DNA of 64,000 nucleotides from Abelmoschus esculentus. Its lineage: Eukaryota > Streptophyta > Magnoliopsida > Malvales > Malvaceae. This document shows, piece by piece, positions 32,708-45,321 of the stretch. The notes beneath the pieces are model-generated. The model did not search any database. It was not told where the DNA came from and worked only from the letters and a program-made list of their open reading frames with translations. The DNA is taken from NCBI GenBank assembly GCA_035048815.1, contig JAUCBN010000020.1, forward strand, positions 2,673,501 through 2,737,500, given 5' to 3'. Numbering within the stretch: position 1 is the stretch's first letter; each line of letters starts with the position of its first letter. Position numbers and translations under genes: made by a program.

Positions 32708-33250
32708 GAAAAATCAATCATTTTACTTCTACGTAAGGATGCATAGGCATAAACAAGTTGAATCGGGTTTGAGTAACGTTAAATTTAATTCAACTCATTA
32801 AAAGAATTTGAGGTTTAATATTTTAAATTTTAAATTTTATTTTAATATATTAGATTTTAGAATAACTCGCAATCTTTTCAAATCGAGTATCGAGTACTTA
32901 ACCTCCCTATTAAACTAAATAAATAAAGCACTAAAAGAAATTATTGTTGGGATATATAAAAACACAAGAAAAGATTATACGAATTCTATTTCTATATTTG
33001 CTTGCGTCACTCAAAACCCCTCTCTCTCATGAAAAATTATTAGATGAGCTTTATTTATTATGTTATTTATGATCTTATCTAATGAGAATTTTTATCTTAT
33101 TTTTTTTCTAAGGTGATTTTCATCTCTTTCCTACACGATAGATAGTTATTTGAGGGTAGAAATCTTCTGCCTCTTTATTATACCTTTTTTCATGTCTCCT
33201 ATTAAAAAATTCTCAAAATTGAATTCTAAACTCTAACCCTTATTTTTTAT
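32708..33250. other. Intergenic DNA
   Basis: No gene or clear repeat seen. Confidence 0.4.
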
Positions 33251-33251
33251 A

Positions 33252-33330
33252 TCCTAAACCCTAAACCCTAAAAAATACACTTTACCCCTAATTTCGTAAT
33301 CCCTAACCTTAAACCCTAAACCCTAAACCC
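33252..33330. repeat. Interstitial telomere-like repeats
   Basis: CCTAAACCCTAAACCCTAAA (33253-33272) and CTTAAACCCTAAACCCTAAA (33308-33327) are two short arrays of the plant telomere unit TTTAGGG, about 40 bases apart. Short arrays like this are common in plant genomes and do not indicate a chromosome end. Confidence 0.75.
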
Positions 33331-34060
33331 ATTGATTTAAAGTGGAGACATCAATAGAGGCACAATTAGGATATAAACGATTTACACTCGTTATTTAAAC
33401 ATATCTTAAAATAAATATCATTAGATAGACCATAAATAACGTGATAAACAAGATCGTCTAATAATTTCTTATCTCCCACCTAGCTACATTAGTTGACCTT
33501 CAGTTCTTAGTATTTGGTGTAGTAGAGGATGTTATACTTTCCCTTCATTTGACCTTTTAATAATTGAATAAAAAAACCAAACCCCCATCTCAAGCAAATG
33601 TATGTAAGCCAAATGGTCATCAACTGAAAATGAAAGGAAAACATATCTTATGTTACTAAAACATGTTTCAGACTTCACAATCTCTTTGAGCCATTAAATA
33701 TGTAAACTTTATTATAATTTTGTTATGGATACATTAAAATCATTTTACTTACAATTTTTAGGGATACGAAAAATTATATAGATTTTTTAACGTATTATTA
33801 TGATTATTTAGTAGTATTTATTTATAATTTTTAGGTAGTTGTTTTTTACAAAAATATTTATATCATAATTTTTTTATTTATTACGTCTAAGTTAATCAAA
33901 TTTATTTATCTTATTTTTTTAAGATAAATTATTATCTATTTTTTATATGTAATTAATGTATCAATAATTATTAAATAATTACTTAAAAATAAATAAATTT
34001 AATTACTTGAGATAATGCGATAAAAGAGTTTTATGATATAATTTCTTCATCCGTGGGACC
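33331..34060. other. Intergenic DNA
   Basis: AT-rich; no gene seen. TTTTATGATATAATTTCTTC at 34029-34048 resembles the terminus of the element at 26846-27097. Confidence 0.35.
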
Positions 34061-34063
34061 ATC

Positions 34064-34113
34064 CTTATCCATGAAACCACAAAGAATCCTTGGTTCTGTC
34101 GTGAGCCTTATCC
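34064..34113 (+). promoter_or_regulatory. Two GATAAG (I-box type) motifs upstream of the plastid-type gene
   Basis: CTTATCC occurs at 34064-34070 and 34107-34113, the reverse complement of GGATAAG. I-box motifs are common in promoters of light-regulated photosynthesis genes, which fits the predicted plastid location of the product. No experimental support. Confidence 0.3.
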
Positions 34114-34252
34114 AAATCTAAATCCTTACCAGACATATGACATGGTAAAGAAGCTGATATCCACAATCTAAAACATCGTGTTCTATTTCTCCTAACCATA
34201 GAAGCTCAGTACCCTTCCTCCCCAAACCTACTTCAGCCTATTCAATCTAACA

Positions 34253-34748
34253 ATGGCAACCCTTGCAGCTCTGCAAACATTGTATGCAACAAACCTGAAA
34301 CGGTCGCCAACTCCACCGACTCCTTCGCTTTCTTCCCGTTACGCCATGGCAGCTCCCCTGAGATCGAGTGTTTGGCCGATGACCAACACCAAGAACCAAA
34401 AGAGATCTCTAACAGTCGTTGCAGCAGTTGGAGATGTATCAGCTGATGGTACCACATATCTAATTGCTGGCGCAGTCGTTGTGGCTCTGGTCGGAACAGC
34501 TTTCCCAATCTTTTTCTCCCGCAAGGACACGTAATGAAACCATCTTATTCTGCCTTAATTATATGTCGTATGGCAAGCTCGTGTTTATGTTGTGTTCTTT
34601 TGTTTCTAGATGTCCTGAATGTGATGGTGCTGGTTTTGTCCGTAAAGCTGGAGCTACATTGAGGGCAAATGCTGCACGAAAAGACCAGGCTCAGATCGTA
34701 TGTGCTCGTTGTAATGGACTTGGCAAATTGAACCAAATAGACAAATGA
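34253..34748 (+). CDS. Small plastid-targeted membrane protein with DnaJ-type cysteine-rich motifs
   Basis: Exons 34253-34530 and 34610-34748 (79-bp GT..AG intron) join to give 138 aa. The N-terminal 55 residues are rich in S, T, P and basic residues with few acids, like a chloroplast transit peptide (MATLAALQTL..., then TVVAAVGD as a plausible cleavage area). One hydrophobic segment, TYLIAGAVVVALVGTAFPIF (about 68-87), follows. The C-terminus has CPECDGAGF (94-102) and CARCNGLGK (124-132), the paired CxxCxGxG motifs of DnaJ zinc-finger proteins, with no J domain. This resembles the small DnaJ-related/BSD2-like plastid proteins that act as thiol or assembly chaperones, but the exact gene is not recognised. 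The start is the first ATG; a second in-frame Met is at residue 32. The gene appears intact. Confidence 0.85.
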
Positions 34749-35729
34749 AACGGTTTGTGCCTGATTGCCTGGAATTCAATCCAGATTTCTGGTGTAAAGT
34801 CTTAAACACCCCATCTTTGATGTTTCATTTTTTGTTTGTTTTTCTGTCTCATCGTTTAGTAGTTCATGGAACAGTTGCAGTTTCCATTTCTCGAGTTTTA
34901 TATTGTCTGCAAGTGATGTTGCAATTTGTCAAGGGGAAACAAAGATTAAAAAAATAGAAACAAAGACAGACAACAATTCTTGTGATTGTGAGAAAGACTA
35001 GATCAATACAACGTTAATATGAATCAAAACTTTATATTGTCTGCAAGTGATGTTGCATTTCTCGAGTTCGTATCATTTCCTCGTTTTATTCAATCCCTAA
35101 AGTTTATAAAATTTATTAGGGTTTACTCACTAATGCATTCAATTAATATTAATTAGTGGCTTCATAAATCCTTAATCGAGTATTTATATTGATTCATGTT
35201 AAATCATTTGAACTGACATACAAAATCTTAAAATTTATCAATCAATCATTAAATAATTATACGAGTATCTTAACCGTACACAGTCTCTAAACATGTTTAT
35301 TCATTGTCTATGCAGTCTATATATAAACAACATATTTTGCATATACTTATAATTTATTTGTATATACCTATATCAAAAAATTTATCTTGATGAGATAAGC
35401 ACAATAAATAAATAAACATAAACTAACTATTCAACAATAATTTATTTAACTCTATTTACAGTCATAGTCATGTCTTTTCCTTCCCATTGAGATTTTGGTG
35501 ACTGAGATATGAACCTGGTATGACCGAATCTCAAACACGGTGCAATGGGTTACCATAACCATTGGAACCGGACCCTCCAATGTCCAAACCCACGATCCCT
35601 TGTTTGTCAACGATTCAGCACAACATGTGCAACCACCGGATAGCTACCTGTGCAAAGCAATGGGATTTCATGTTCAAGAAGGATGAGTCTATTACATTCG
35701 TTGAATATCGCTAATTATTAATTGAATAT
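34749..35729. other. Downstream flank and intergenic DNA
   Basis: Probable 3' UTR to about 34960. TTTATATTGTCTGCAAGTGATGTTGCA is present at both 34896 and 35031, a short direct repeat. No other gene seen. Confidence 0.4.
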
Positions 35730-35920
35730 TGTTAAAAAAATACTTAAAATTTTATTGAACTTAAACATATACAACTCATACACACACACCATTCATTTAT
35801 ACACAAGAAGGATCAACTAAGCGGATGGTTCTAACCATTTACAGTTAGCTAACAACTATTCTAACTCCCTAACCAACTAACCACCTTTGCTGAAAACCTC
35901 TCGGCTTCTAACCTTTATCA
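35730..35920 (-). repeat. Copia 3' LTR (left copy)
   Basis: Pairs with 40349-40537. Short LTRs of this size are normal for some copia lineages. Confidence 0.88.
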
Positions 35921-35926
35921 TTCTCT

Positions 35927-37526
35927 CTACTTCTTTGGTTCTCCAAGTTCTTCAGTATCAATAACACACAGCTTCTTTCGAAACATCAAGAAATAAGCTC
36001 TCGACAAGGTTTTGGTCAAACCATCAGCTACCTGACGTATGACTGGTATATAATTGACTCTCAACTGATCTCCTGTAACCTTTTCACGTACAAAATGAAT
36101 GTCAAGCTCCACATGCTTAGTCTGTGTATGGTACACAAGATTTACACTTAATGCCACAACACTGTAATTATCGTTTCAAATCACAGAAACTAACTGTTGT
36201 TTTTGTCCTAGTTCAGTAAACAAAGTTGTCACCCAAGTAACCTCAAAAGCAACATCAGCAATACTCTTGTACTCCATTTTTGTTGTCGAACGAGAATCTT
36301 TTATTTTCTCGAACTCCATGCTACCAGATTTCCCCCTAGACATACAACATAGCCTATCACTGATCTTCTATCCTCAAAACTTCCTCCCCAGTCTGCATCA
36401 GCAAATGCTTCAAGACATAATTCTTCACCAGGCATTGTTGGCCTGACAATAAGCCATGATCCAATGTGCCACTCAAGTATCCCAGAACCCTCTTCACAGT
36501 AGCAAAATGGTGCTCATGAGGATCATGCATAAATTGTGCCAATCGATTCACACTAAACACAATATCTAGTCGTGTATGACACACATATAACAAAGCACCC
36601 ACAAGACTCCTATATTCTTGAGCATTGTCAATAGAATTGTCTACATGCTTTGAAGTAGCTACCATAGGTGTAGGTGTGCCATTAGTTTCATACATATTTG
36701 TCTTATGCAGTAATTCAATCACATATTTTCGCTGACTCAACACTAAAGAATCACCTCTTCAAGTTACTTGTATACCGAGAAAGAAGTTCAATGCTAAGTC
36801 TTTAAGAGCAAATTTTTTACCTAATTGGTAAACTACTACATCAACCTCTGCATCAGATTCATCAGTGAAGATAATATCATCAACATATACCAGTATTACT
36901 GTCTTAATACCTTGCTTGTCGCGAACAAATAGTGAGGCATCAACTCGAGTCTCTTTGAATCCAATCTTCAGTAGATACCCTTTGAGTTTTGCATGTCAAT
37001 TTTTTGGTGTCTGCCTTAATCCATATAACGTTTTTTTCAACTTACAAACCAACTTAGATCCATCTGATGCAACCTGCTTGAAACTAAGTGGTTGGACCAT
37101 GTACACATCCTCTAACAAATCACTATTCAAGAACGCATTGTTTTCATCCACTTGTCTCAGAGATCTTTCCGAGACACATCAAGAGAAAAAAACAACATTC
37201 AAAGTGAAAATTTTAACTACTGGACTAAAAGTATCTCGAAAGTCTTGTCCAAGTACCTGAGAGAACCCTTTCGCCATTAATCTTGCTTTGTGTCTATTGA
37301 CAGTACCATCTAGATTACGCTTTAGCTTGAATATCCACTTGCATCTTACTGGTGTGCGACCTTCAGGCAGATTCACCAACGACCAGGTTTCATTGTTGCA
37401 CAGCGCATATAACTCAACTAGTGTTGATGCCTTCAATTGGAGAAGACAATGCTTCTTCAATAGTGACAGGCTCGACTGCATCAGTTGCTTCTTTTGTAAC
37501 ATAAAGTTTTGGTTTGAAGATCCCAT
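35927..37526 (-). pseudogene. Copia reverse transcriptase and RNase H
   Basis: Pieces on the minus strand: RT start (VRCKWIFKLKRNLDGTVNRH, KARLMAKGFSQVLGQDF; 37179-37526), the RT middle only as fragments (36760-37140), RT end/connection (RSLVGALLYVCHTRLDIVFS; 36357-36743), and RNase H end (TKHVELDIHFVREKV, VADGLTKTL; 35927-36157). Stops and frameshifts separate them. Confidence 0.85.
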
Positions 37527-37539
37527 TTCTACTTTTTTA

Positions 37540-38910
37540 AACCATGGAATGTATCCTCAATGTTCGACTAAGATTACCACTAACACCTTCACCTCCAGGT
37601 TCAACTTGTTCAAACTGAGACTCACATCTATCCTCACCAACATGACTCCCATGTGGAGCTGAATACACACCTCCAGGATCAACATGCTGCTCACGAGCAT
37701 CATGACAACCAGATTCATCCTTATGTTCCTCAGGCTGAGAAAAAACTATAACCTCATGACCAATTTCAACATCATGCATGGCTCATTATCACATGTGGCA
37801 TTAGTAGACTCTTTAGGACCCACAGAACCAGGCTTGGGTACAGGAACCGTGCTCGAGTCTGAACCAGTAGCATCACCATGCAATACACTCGACCCACCAA
37901 GGTCTCCTATAGCATATGAACTAGCAAGAGTAGCAGGTACAGTGGTAGGTTGTTGACCTCTGACCCCTGTGGAACAAAACATAATTATGATGCTGGATCT
38001 AGTAGGTGCATTGCCTGTTCTTGGTACATGACTACCTCCTTGATCTACAAATGAAAGTTTAGTTCATCAAAGACCACATGACGAGAAATGTAAACCTTAT
38101 CATTTGGGGCCAAACACTGAAAACCTCGATGTTGTGGATTGTACACAAGAAAAATACATGGTTGAGACCAAAAACTCATCTTATGTTCTTGAAAAAGTCT
38201 CAAATATGGAAAGCACCTACACCCAAACACCTTCATAGTAGTATAGTCTGATTTCTTTTTGTACAACTCTTCAAATGGTGATTTTCCCAACAAAACTTTT
38301 GTAGGTAACCTGTTGATGAGATACACAATTATACAAACTGCATAACCCAGAATCTTAGGGGTAGTGAAGCCTGAGCAAGTAACACCAAGACCAATTTTAT
38401 CATATGTCGATGTTTTTTTTACCACTCCAAAAAAGTGTGTAGGCATGTCACTCGATGAACAATGCCTTCCTCAGCCATCCACCTAGATAAACTGTGAAAT
38501 TCACCTCCCTAATCACTTTGAGAAATTCTTTGATTGAGCAACCAAATTTAGTGCTAACCATTTTATGAAACACTTGAACTACACTACCTGCTTGTGACTT
38601 ATCTTTTTACAAATATAATCACGTGTGTCTCGTACAAGCATCAACAAAGGTTATATAATACTTGTATCCATTAGAAACAATGTGAGAAGGGCCCCAAAGA
38701 TCAATATATACAAGCTGGAAAGGTTCAATATACTGAGTCTGAGAAGCTGAAAATGGTATTTTATGGTTTTTGCCCATTCGACATGCAACACATGTAGGTA
38801 AATGAGTTTTATTCATATGCTTTAAGAGTCTTACATTCACACTATTACAAATCTGAAGTAAGCTATCATAACTAGGATGACCTAATCTTTTGTGCCACAA
38901 CTCATACACA
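37540..38910 (-). pseudogene. Copia integrase region
   Basis: GAG-pre-integrase zinc-binding motif WHKRLGHPSYDSL...CVACRMGK (38619-38909), the start of the catalytic core (LVYIDLWGPSHIVSNGYKYY), then after breaks the core's end and C-terminal part (NRLPTKVLLGKSPFEELY, KVFGCRCFPYL; 38045-38446). The following spacer to RT (37540-38040) is low-complexity and degraded. Confidence 0.85.
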
Positions 38911-39020
38911 GAAACACTTATATCAGCTAGATTGGCTTCAGCATGAGACTCTTTTCGATCTCCCTCAACATCGAATGTATACAGACCACCATATTCTTGA
39001 CTTTATTATCCCTAGCAAGC

Positions 39021-40121
39021 TTAAAAAGATAAAGAAGGTTTTTTTGTCACATTTAACACATGAAGCATTTCATTCAATAATAACTTGCGAGAGGAACAAA
39101 CTTTATTAAGCATAAAACAACCTATATTATCAATAGAAAGATGCACATCATTACCAATTATAAGCTTACTTGGTTTATTATAAGACGAAGAATACAACAT
39201 ATTGGGAAACTCAGGTGTGACATGGTGTGTCGCACCTGAATCAACCACTCAAGAACTACCAGTTGCAATCAGGTTTACTTGTGGACTAGTAGAGTCACCA
39301 TTCTTCAATAAAATTCAATCATCAAACACACCAAGATTAGCATTTCCAGAGTCAGTAACATTACCAACCGAGCCACCAATAATACCAGTAAAAGATTGAT
39401 CAAAACGATACCATCTGTTAACCAGATGTTCAAGCTTACCACACAGTTGGCAATGAAACTTAACACGACCCCTACCTCGACCAGTAAACCTTCGGAAGAA
39501 ACCAATATGCTCACCATATGTTTGAGCAACATTGGAACTCATGCCAAGTGTTTTGAGCAACATTGGCACTCATCACCACCTCATTATTTTGACTACCAAA
39601 CCCAGCCAGTTGATACTCAGCATCCATTAATATGGATCGTACATTATTTACCAAATGCGAATCTTTGTTCGTAGTGATAAGAGCTATCCAAAGCTGATAC
39701 TCTCTTGGTAAGCCATTTAGAATATTGGAAATATACTCGACTTCAGGTACTGGATTTCTAAACGAGGTTAGGGCATCGCAAACATCTTTGACCTGGGATA
39801 GATGCATCCTAATGCTTCCATCTTTTTTCTTAAGAGCACGCAACTTGTAATGCAAGCTTATTACGAAAGTCGTAGATTTGCAAGAAAAGATCTTAAAAAA
39901 TATGATCCAAACATCATTAGCAGTCTTAACACCAATAAACTATGGGAAGAGACTTCAACTGATAGTCGAGAGCGACCAAGAAGCCAGGGCATAATCCTGG
40001 ACAAAAAAAATTCATACTTCTCATTTGCAATTGACGAACCATTAGGACCAGTAATTTTTTCAAGAGGAGGTTGCAAATCACCAGTCATCAATTTCTCCAG
40101 AAGATGACTCCTCACAGTCAA
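39021..40121 (-). pseudogene. Copia gag and protease region
   Basis: Gag pieces (VEYISNILNGLPREYQLW; 39511-40121), a zinc knuckle CQLCGKLEHLVNRW in which the last cysteine reads W (39430-39460), and the protease active site VDSGATHHVTPEF (39021-39248). Confidence 0.8.
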
Positions 40122-40348
40122 AAGAATTTACTGCTTCCATAAAAGGAAGTTGAACTCATCAAGAACCACATTCACCTTCTTATTTATAAACAACATGACA
40201 ATGATGAAAGGAAGCTCAACAGCGCAAAGAAAAAACAACCAGAAACTCAGAAAATAGATTGGAAGAGCCAGGCGAAAGAGAAAGAAGACTAACAAAGAGG
40301 AGCGAAAGATTTAAGAAAGGCTCCAGGATCCCAGCGAAGATACCATAT

Positions 40349-40537
40349 TGAAAAAGTACTCAAAATTTTATTTAACTTAAGCATATACAACTCATATACA
40401 CACACCATTCATTTATACACAAAGAAGGATCAACTAAGCTGATGGTTCTAACCACTTACGGTTAGCTAACAACTATTCTAACTTCCTAACCAACTAACCA
40501 CCTTTGTTGAAAACCTCTCAATTTCTAACCTTCATCA
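40349..40537 (-). repeat. Copia 5' LTR (right copy)
   Basis: Pairs with 35730-35920. Confidence 0.88.
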
Positions 40538-41591
40538 AACATCGTTGAATATTATTAAATTAATTAATAAAGATTAAAACTTTTAAGTACTTAACATGGA
40601 ATTAATAATTATATATTAACTCTATCACTCTTTTATTAATAACATGTTAAATCTTTAATATTTTTAATCTTTATTATTTAATTTAATAATCTTCAGCGAA
40701 ATTCTATGTTAATGGTGTTCAGCGGTATTCGATGCCCGTTATAGAATTTTCATTTCAGGAATACGTTCCTGCAACTAATTTGTGTAACCACACAGATTCC
40801 GTTTTCCTACAGCTTCCAAGGTTTCATGTTCATTGTTCTCTAACTGTCAACATGTTCGTTTTTAGGTACATGTCTGTCATCGTGCTAGTTGTATGAAGTA
40901 GCTAAACCTATAATCCAACCTCCATGATTGTTGAACGGAAAAATAATATCGAACAACTAATAAATGTATAAAAGAAACGTTTTTCGACTGATTTGATCTT
41001 GAATAAATATTTTGAAAAGTTCATTTGTTTTTAATTTTTTTCCTTTAAACAAGTATTCTCATCCAAACGGATACCGAAGTATCACACTTATTATCATATT
41101 TTTACTTTAATGCTGATAAAATAGTACTTTATTTCATATTTTTCTTCTATTTTTGGTACTCGACTGTTAAAAATTAATGAAGTTGATGATGAATCTCATT
41201 TTTAATTGAGACTAAAATTATCATTATCTCAATTAAAAATGAACTAGATCATCAATTACACATTTTTATCAATTTATTCAAACTTTATCAATTTAATCAT
41301 CGTCTTAAATATTTGAGATAATAACAAATTGGACCAAATTAATAGAAATGTGTAAAGTTTGAGACTAAAACTATTATTATCTCAGTTAAAAATGAATTAG
41401 GTCATCAATTACGTTAATTTTAACTAATCAAGTATAAAAACATAACAAAATTATAATGTTAAATATCATTTTACTAAAAATTAAATAAATAAACATGATA
41501 ATAAATGAAATATTTTTTGATGAAGAAAAAAAATACTATCATTGACCTCATTAAAAACATTCCTAAGCCTAAACGTAGGAAAAGAGTATCA
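40538..41591. other. Intergenic DNA with a fold-back element
   Basis: No gene. An AT-rich inverted repeat of about 290 bp spans roughly 41150-41440; its arms include CTCATTTTTAATTGAGA on the left and the inverted counterpart CTCAGTTAAAAATGAATTAG on the right. It is probably a MITE, with unclear ends. Confidence 0.45.
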
Positions 41592-41599
41592 CTTGGAAG

Positions 41600-42323
41600 T
41601 AGGGGCGGGCAAAGACTGGGTACCCAACCAATTTGACTAGAATTGGTCTCGGTAACCATCAGTTCCTGAAAACTGGAATAAGTCTCATTCCCAATCATAT
41701 CGAGTCCTAAATTTTAGAAATTGGTCCCGTTACTAGTGTGAACCGGTTCTAATACCGAGTACCAGATCAATTGATTTATTATTAAAAAATTAAGGAATAA
41801 GAGAAAAAAAATTCAACTACCAATAATAATATTAAATAATAAAATTAGAATATTGTAGGCTTGAAAATTAAAATTTTAAAACGAGTCATACTCATAATAT
41901 TAATACATAAAGAGAAAGTTTGATAAGAAAAATTAACAAAAAACATTATCTATTACAAACAAAAAAATCAGTACTAGGTACTTGGTTCCGGTTTTATTGG
42001 GTACCCATTGGGTACCGAGTCCAGAAAATCAAGATCCAGTCTCGGTCCCGATTACAACCAATTTCTAAATTTTGGATCCTGTCCCGGTTCCACCAGTACC
42101 AATTCCAGTTAAAAATCCACCAAGTCTAACTGGATTCGGGACCGGGTAATTGAGTACCCACTGGGTACCGGGTCAAGAAAATCAAGATCCAGTCTCGGTC
42201 CTGATTACAACCAATTCCTAAATTTTGGATTCAATCCCGGTTTCACCGGTACCAATTTTGTGTAAAAATCCACCAGATCTAACTGGATCCAGGACAGGAT
42301 AATTGGATTTTTTACCTACTCTA
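41600..42323. mobile_element. Non-autonomous hAT-type element, copy 2 (724 bp, inverted relative to copy 1)
   Basis: Ends TAGGGGCGGGCAAA and, inverted, TAGAGTAGGTAAA. Flanking 8-mers CTTGGAAG (41592-41599) and CTTGAAAG (42324-42331) differ at one position. The AT-rich core (about 41770-41950) is the reverse complement of the core of the element at 7710-8274, so they are one family. One subterminal block is duplicated with a period of 153 bp (AAGATCCAGTCTCGGTCC at 42031 and 42184), which accounts for nearly all of the 159-bp length difference. Confidence 0.85.
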
Positions 42324-42331
42324 CTTGAAAG

Positions 42332-43068
42332 TATTTAAAAAACAACAAACGGTCAAAATACATTAAACCAAGAGATCAAACCAGCTCACACAATATTACA
42401 AAACAAGATTAGGTATTTTAACTAACACTGCAGTGAAACACAGACCACAACCACACTGCAACACGATATATGTTATTGATAAGAAGTAGGTACTAATTTA
42501 TGAACTATAGAACAAAGGGTCAAATTTAAAACAATAAAAAAACTTGATGATATGTATATATAAAGAGTTCACTTTGAATAGTAAAATTAAATAAGTTTTA
42601 TGTATTTTTATAAAATTTTGTAATTAATGTTTTAATAATATAAAACTAAAGAATAATAAAAAATATGACGAATATGTAATATTATATGCATATGTGTATA
42701 TAATATATTTTAAAGAATTAAGAATGAATATAAATAGATAATATCATATAAATCAATATATTCCGAACAAAATAATAATACAAACGATTGTTCAATTCGT
42801 TAATATTATTGTATTTACCATTCATTTGAAAATTTTAATCAATTTAGTTTCGGTATCGCTATTATATTCAGCTAGATGATAATTATTAGAAAATTTCTGA
42901 AAACGCTTTTAAATCGGGTAAGAAATAATCGAAAATTATGAAAATTTAAATCGATAAATACGAAAAATAATTGAAATCTTCGTTCACGAGTATGTGAATG
43001 AAAAAGTTTTATGGTTGAAGCTCAAATGGGGATGGAGATGAGAGATGTTATATTCAAACCATGAGAAT
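42332..43068. other. AT-rich intergenic DNA
   Basis: No gene seen. Confidence 0.4.
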
Positions 43069-43073
43069 AACTT

Positions 43074-44571
43074 TGTAATAACCCGTTTACTAAAAAAATA
43101 ACAATAACCCATGTATTGTATTTAATAACCCAAATCCAAAAATTAAACCCATACCCATAAAATTAATTACAAGCCCAAATATTAACCCAACAGCCCATTA
43201 CACCCTTAACCCAATAACAAATTAAATCCTAATTTTCCCTAACCAAACCCTAACTAAATGGTGACTCCTCAGCAACTAGATCCAACCGTCGCTTGATCCC
43301 CACGCCAGCCAGCTGTCCGCGTGTGACCACCACGCGCGGCTATTCGAATAGCGCGTGGTGGTTACGCGCCCTCTGATTTGCCGAGAAGGCCGGCCACCGC
43401 CCCAGCCACGTGAAGATCCAGCAGTCACCGCCCATGTCCAGTCGAACTTGTAAAATAAGGAGAAATTATTAGTCTTATTTTTGCAGATCTAATGTAGGAT
43501 AAAGAACTCTTTTCTTTGATTTTAATATGATGTAAAAATGGTATAAAAACCCCTTTTGCATGTTGTGTAACTGGTGAGAAACCGGAGAGAAAAAAATCAA
43601 TCCAAAAAGTGTTATTCAAAGCAAAAAAACAATCCATAATCACACGAATATTCAAAAAAAAGAGACCGATCGGAGTACAAGTCAAAAGAAAAAGGAGCGA
43701 AAAAAGGGTAAAAAAAATAATCGAGCACTTATCTCTTAGATTTACGTCGATAGAGGCTCGTTCTCAAAAAATTGAGGTTGGATTTGTGTTTCCCACGTCG
43801 AGGAGAGCCGAAAAGTGTCTTCATTTATCAATTCCGGTCACTGGCACGGCGGCCGTGTGCGGCGGTCGGAGATGGCAGGGCTGCCGAATCCCCAGAGAGC
43901 TCTTAAAGCTCTGGTTTTTTTGGTCTGAGGAAGAAGAAGCAAATGAAGTTAGAGCAAAAAAAAAATTCAAGGGAAGTGTTTATATATGGACCAGAACGGC
44001 ACCGTTTTGGTGCCGGTTCTTAGGGCCCAAAACGGTGTCGTTTTGGCACTGGAGACCCAAGACCGACCCGGATACCAGACCCAAACCCGCGTGCAGCCCG
44101 GAATAATGGGAAAATTCCAGCCGTGGTCCCTGCATTTCCAGTGTCTTCACCCCGCGGCTTTCCAGTTTGTTTTGAGCTTCAATTTGGTCACTGGTTTCAC
44201 AAAATTGAGTCTTATTTTTATATTTCTTTCAAATTAGCCCTTATATTATATTATTTAACCCCAAAATGTTTTTTATTTTGCAGACTAGCCCCTGGTTGCT
44301 TTTAAAAATTATTATTTTCATATATTATTATTATTATTGATTATTTACTAACCTTTTTTTACAGATTCGATACCGAGTTTACACTTTCGATCGTATAAAA
44401 TATTTTATAACCGATAGGTGCCGATTTCGAGCGTTGTAGGGGTGCTCGCCCTTCCCTACGCGTAACAGACTCCCGGATCCAGCTCTGGTTCGTAGATCCT
44501 ATTCGATGTTCCAATCACACCGTATAAAAAACGATTGGTGGCGACTCCCCGGACAAATTCCGGTGATTACA
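43074..44571 (+). repeat. 5' LTR of the Tat/Ogre element
   Basis: Begins TGTAATAACCC and ends GGTGATTACA. Contains a strong hairpin (43326-43362) and ACGGCACCGTTTTGGTGCCG-type inverted motifs (43994-44013). The 165-codon frame at 43609-44106 is not conserved in the other LTR and is not a gene. Confidence 0.95.
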
Positions 44572-45321
44572 GTTGGCGACTCCGCTAGGGACTTATTTTT
44601 TGCGAGTCGAGCCCCAACATCGGTTACATTTTATTTAATGGTCGAAAATATAAATTCGGTTATTTTATAATATTTTATTTATTTATTTATTTATTTAAAA
44701 TATTTTACTAACGTTTTTTAAAAATCTTTTTCAGGTCCTTCATTTCATTAACCCTCAACCCGGGTTCCGTCCGATTAAGTGGGAGCATGAAACCACTCCT
44801 TCGTGAGGTTCCGCCTTCGTGTAGGATGGTGAATTGCTTTCGGGATATTTTTCCCTTTGTCTTCGTGAGACCTACGTCTCCGCATAGACTTAGAGAAACG
44901 TATCCCCTAGAATCGTATTTATTATCCTTAGTAGGGTAATAAATTTCATTCGGGTACCTTTTAGAACCGAACCACATATAGTGAGCCCTAGAAGCCCACT
45001 TTTAGAACCGTCATGTCGGACCTCTGCCCATTTAGAGGATCACCCTATAAGTTTTCTTTTTTAGAAAGAAAGAGAGCAGGGGGTTCTTTATTCATACCTT
45101 TAATTTCCGCTATTTATTCCTCGTTTATTATTTATGTTACTTATTTATCATGTCATCATGTCATGCAACATGCATCATATTTATTTCGTTCATTATTTAT
45201 TAGATCTGACAATAATAATGCTTGTTTATCCTGTGTCGTTTTCTTGTTTTTTTTATGGACATTTTTTATTATAAAATAAAAAAGGTGTTGATAACAAGAC
45301 AACTGTTAGAAAGGCTCAGCC
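44572..45321 (+). other. Tat/Ogre leader with primer-binding site
   Basis: The primer-binding site begins at 44573, TTGGCGACTCCGCTAGGGAC, of the type that Tat/Ogre elements pair with an arginine tRNA (from memory, not checked). The rest is untranslated leader. Confidence 0.6.

Larger units (their letters stand above)
35730..40537 (-). mobile_element. Ty1/copia LTR retrotransposon, degenerate, minus strand
   Basis: Direct LTRs of about 190 bp lie at 35730-35920 and 40349-40537 (shared AACATATACAACTCAT and CCAACTAACCACCTTTG). The flanking 5-mers AATAT and AACAT match at four of five. Internal order on the minus strand is gag, zinc knuckle, protease, integrase, RT, RNase H, the copia order. The sequence next to the right LTR reads TGGTATCTTCGC on the minus strand, a poor version of the Met-tRNA primer site. 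Frames are broken by many stops and frameshifts, so it is inactive. Confidence 0.9.

Noticed and set aside
33252..33330. Possible telomere or subtelomere
   Set aside because: The arrays have only two to three units and intact DNA with genes lies on both sides.
43609..44106. 165-codon frame inside the left LTR
   Set aside because: It is not preserved in the right LTR (where the frame is broken), and it has low-complexity basic sequence only.
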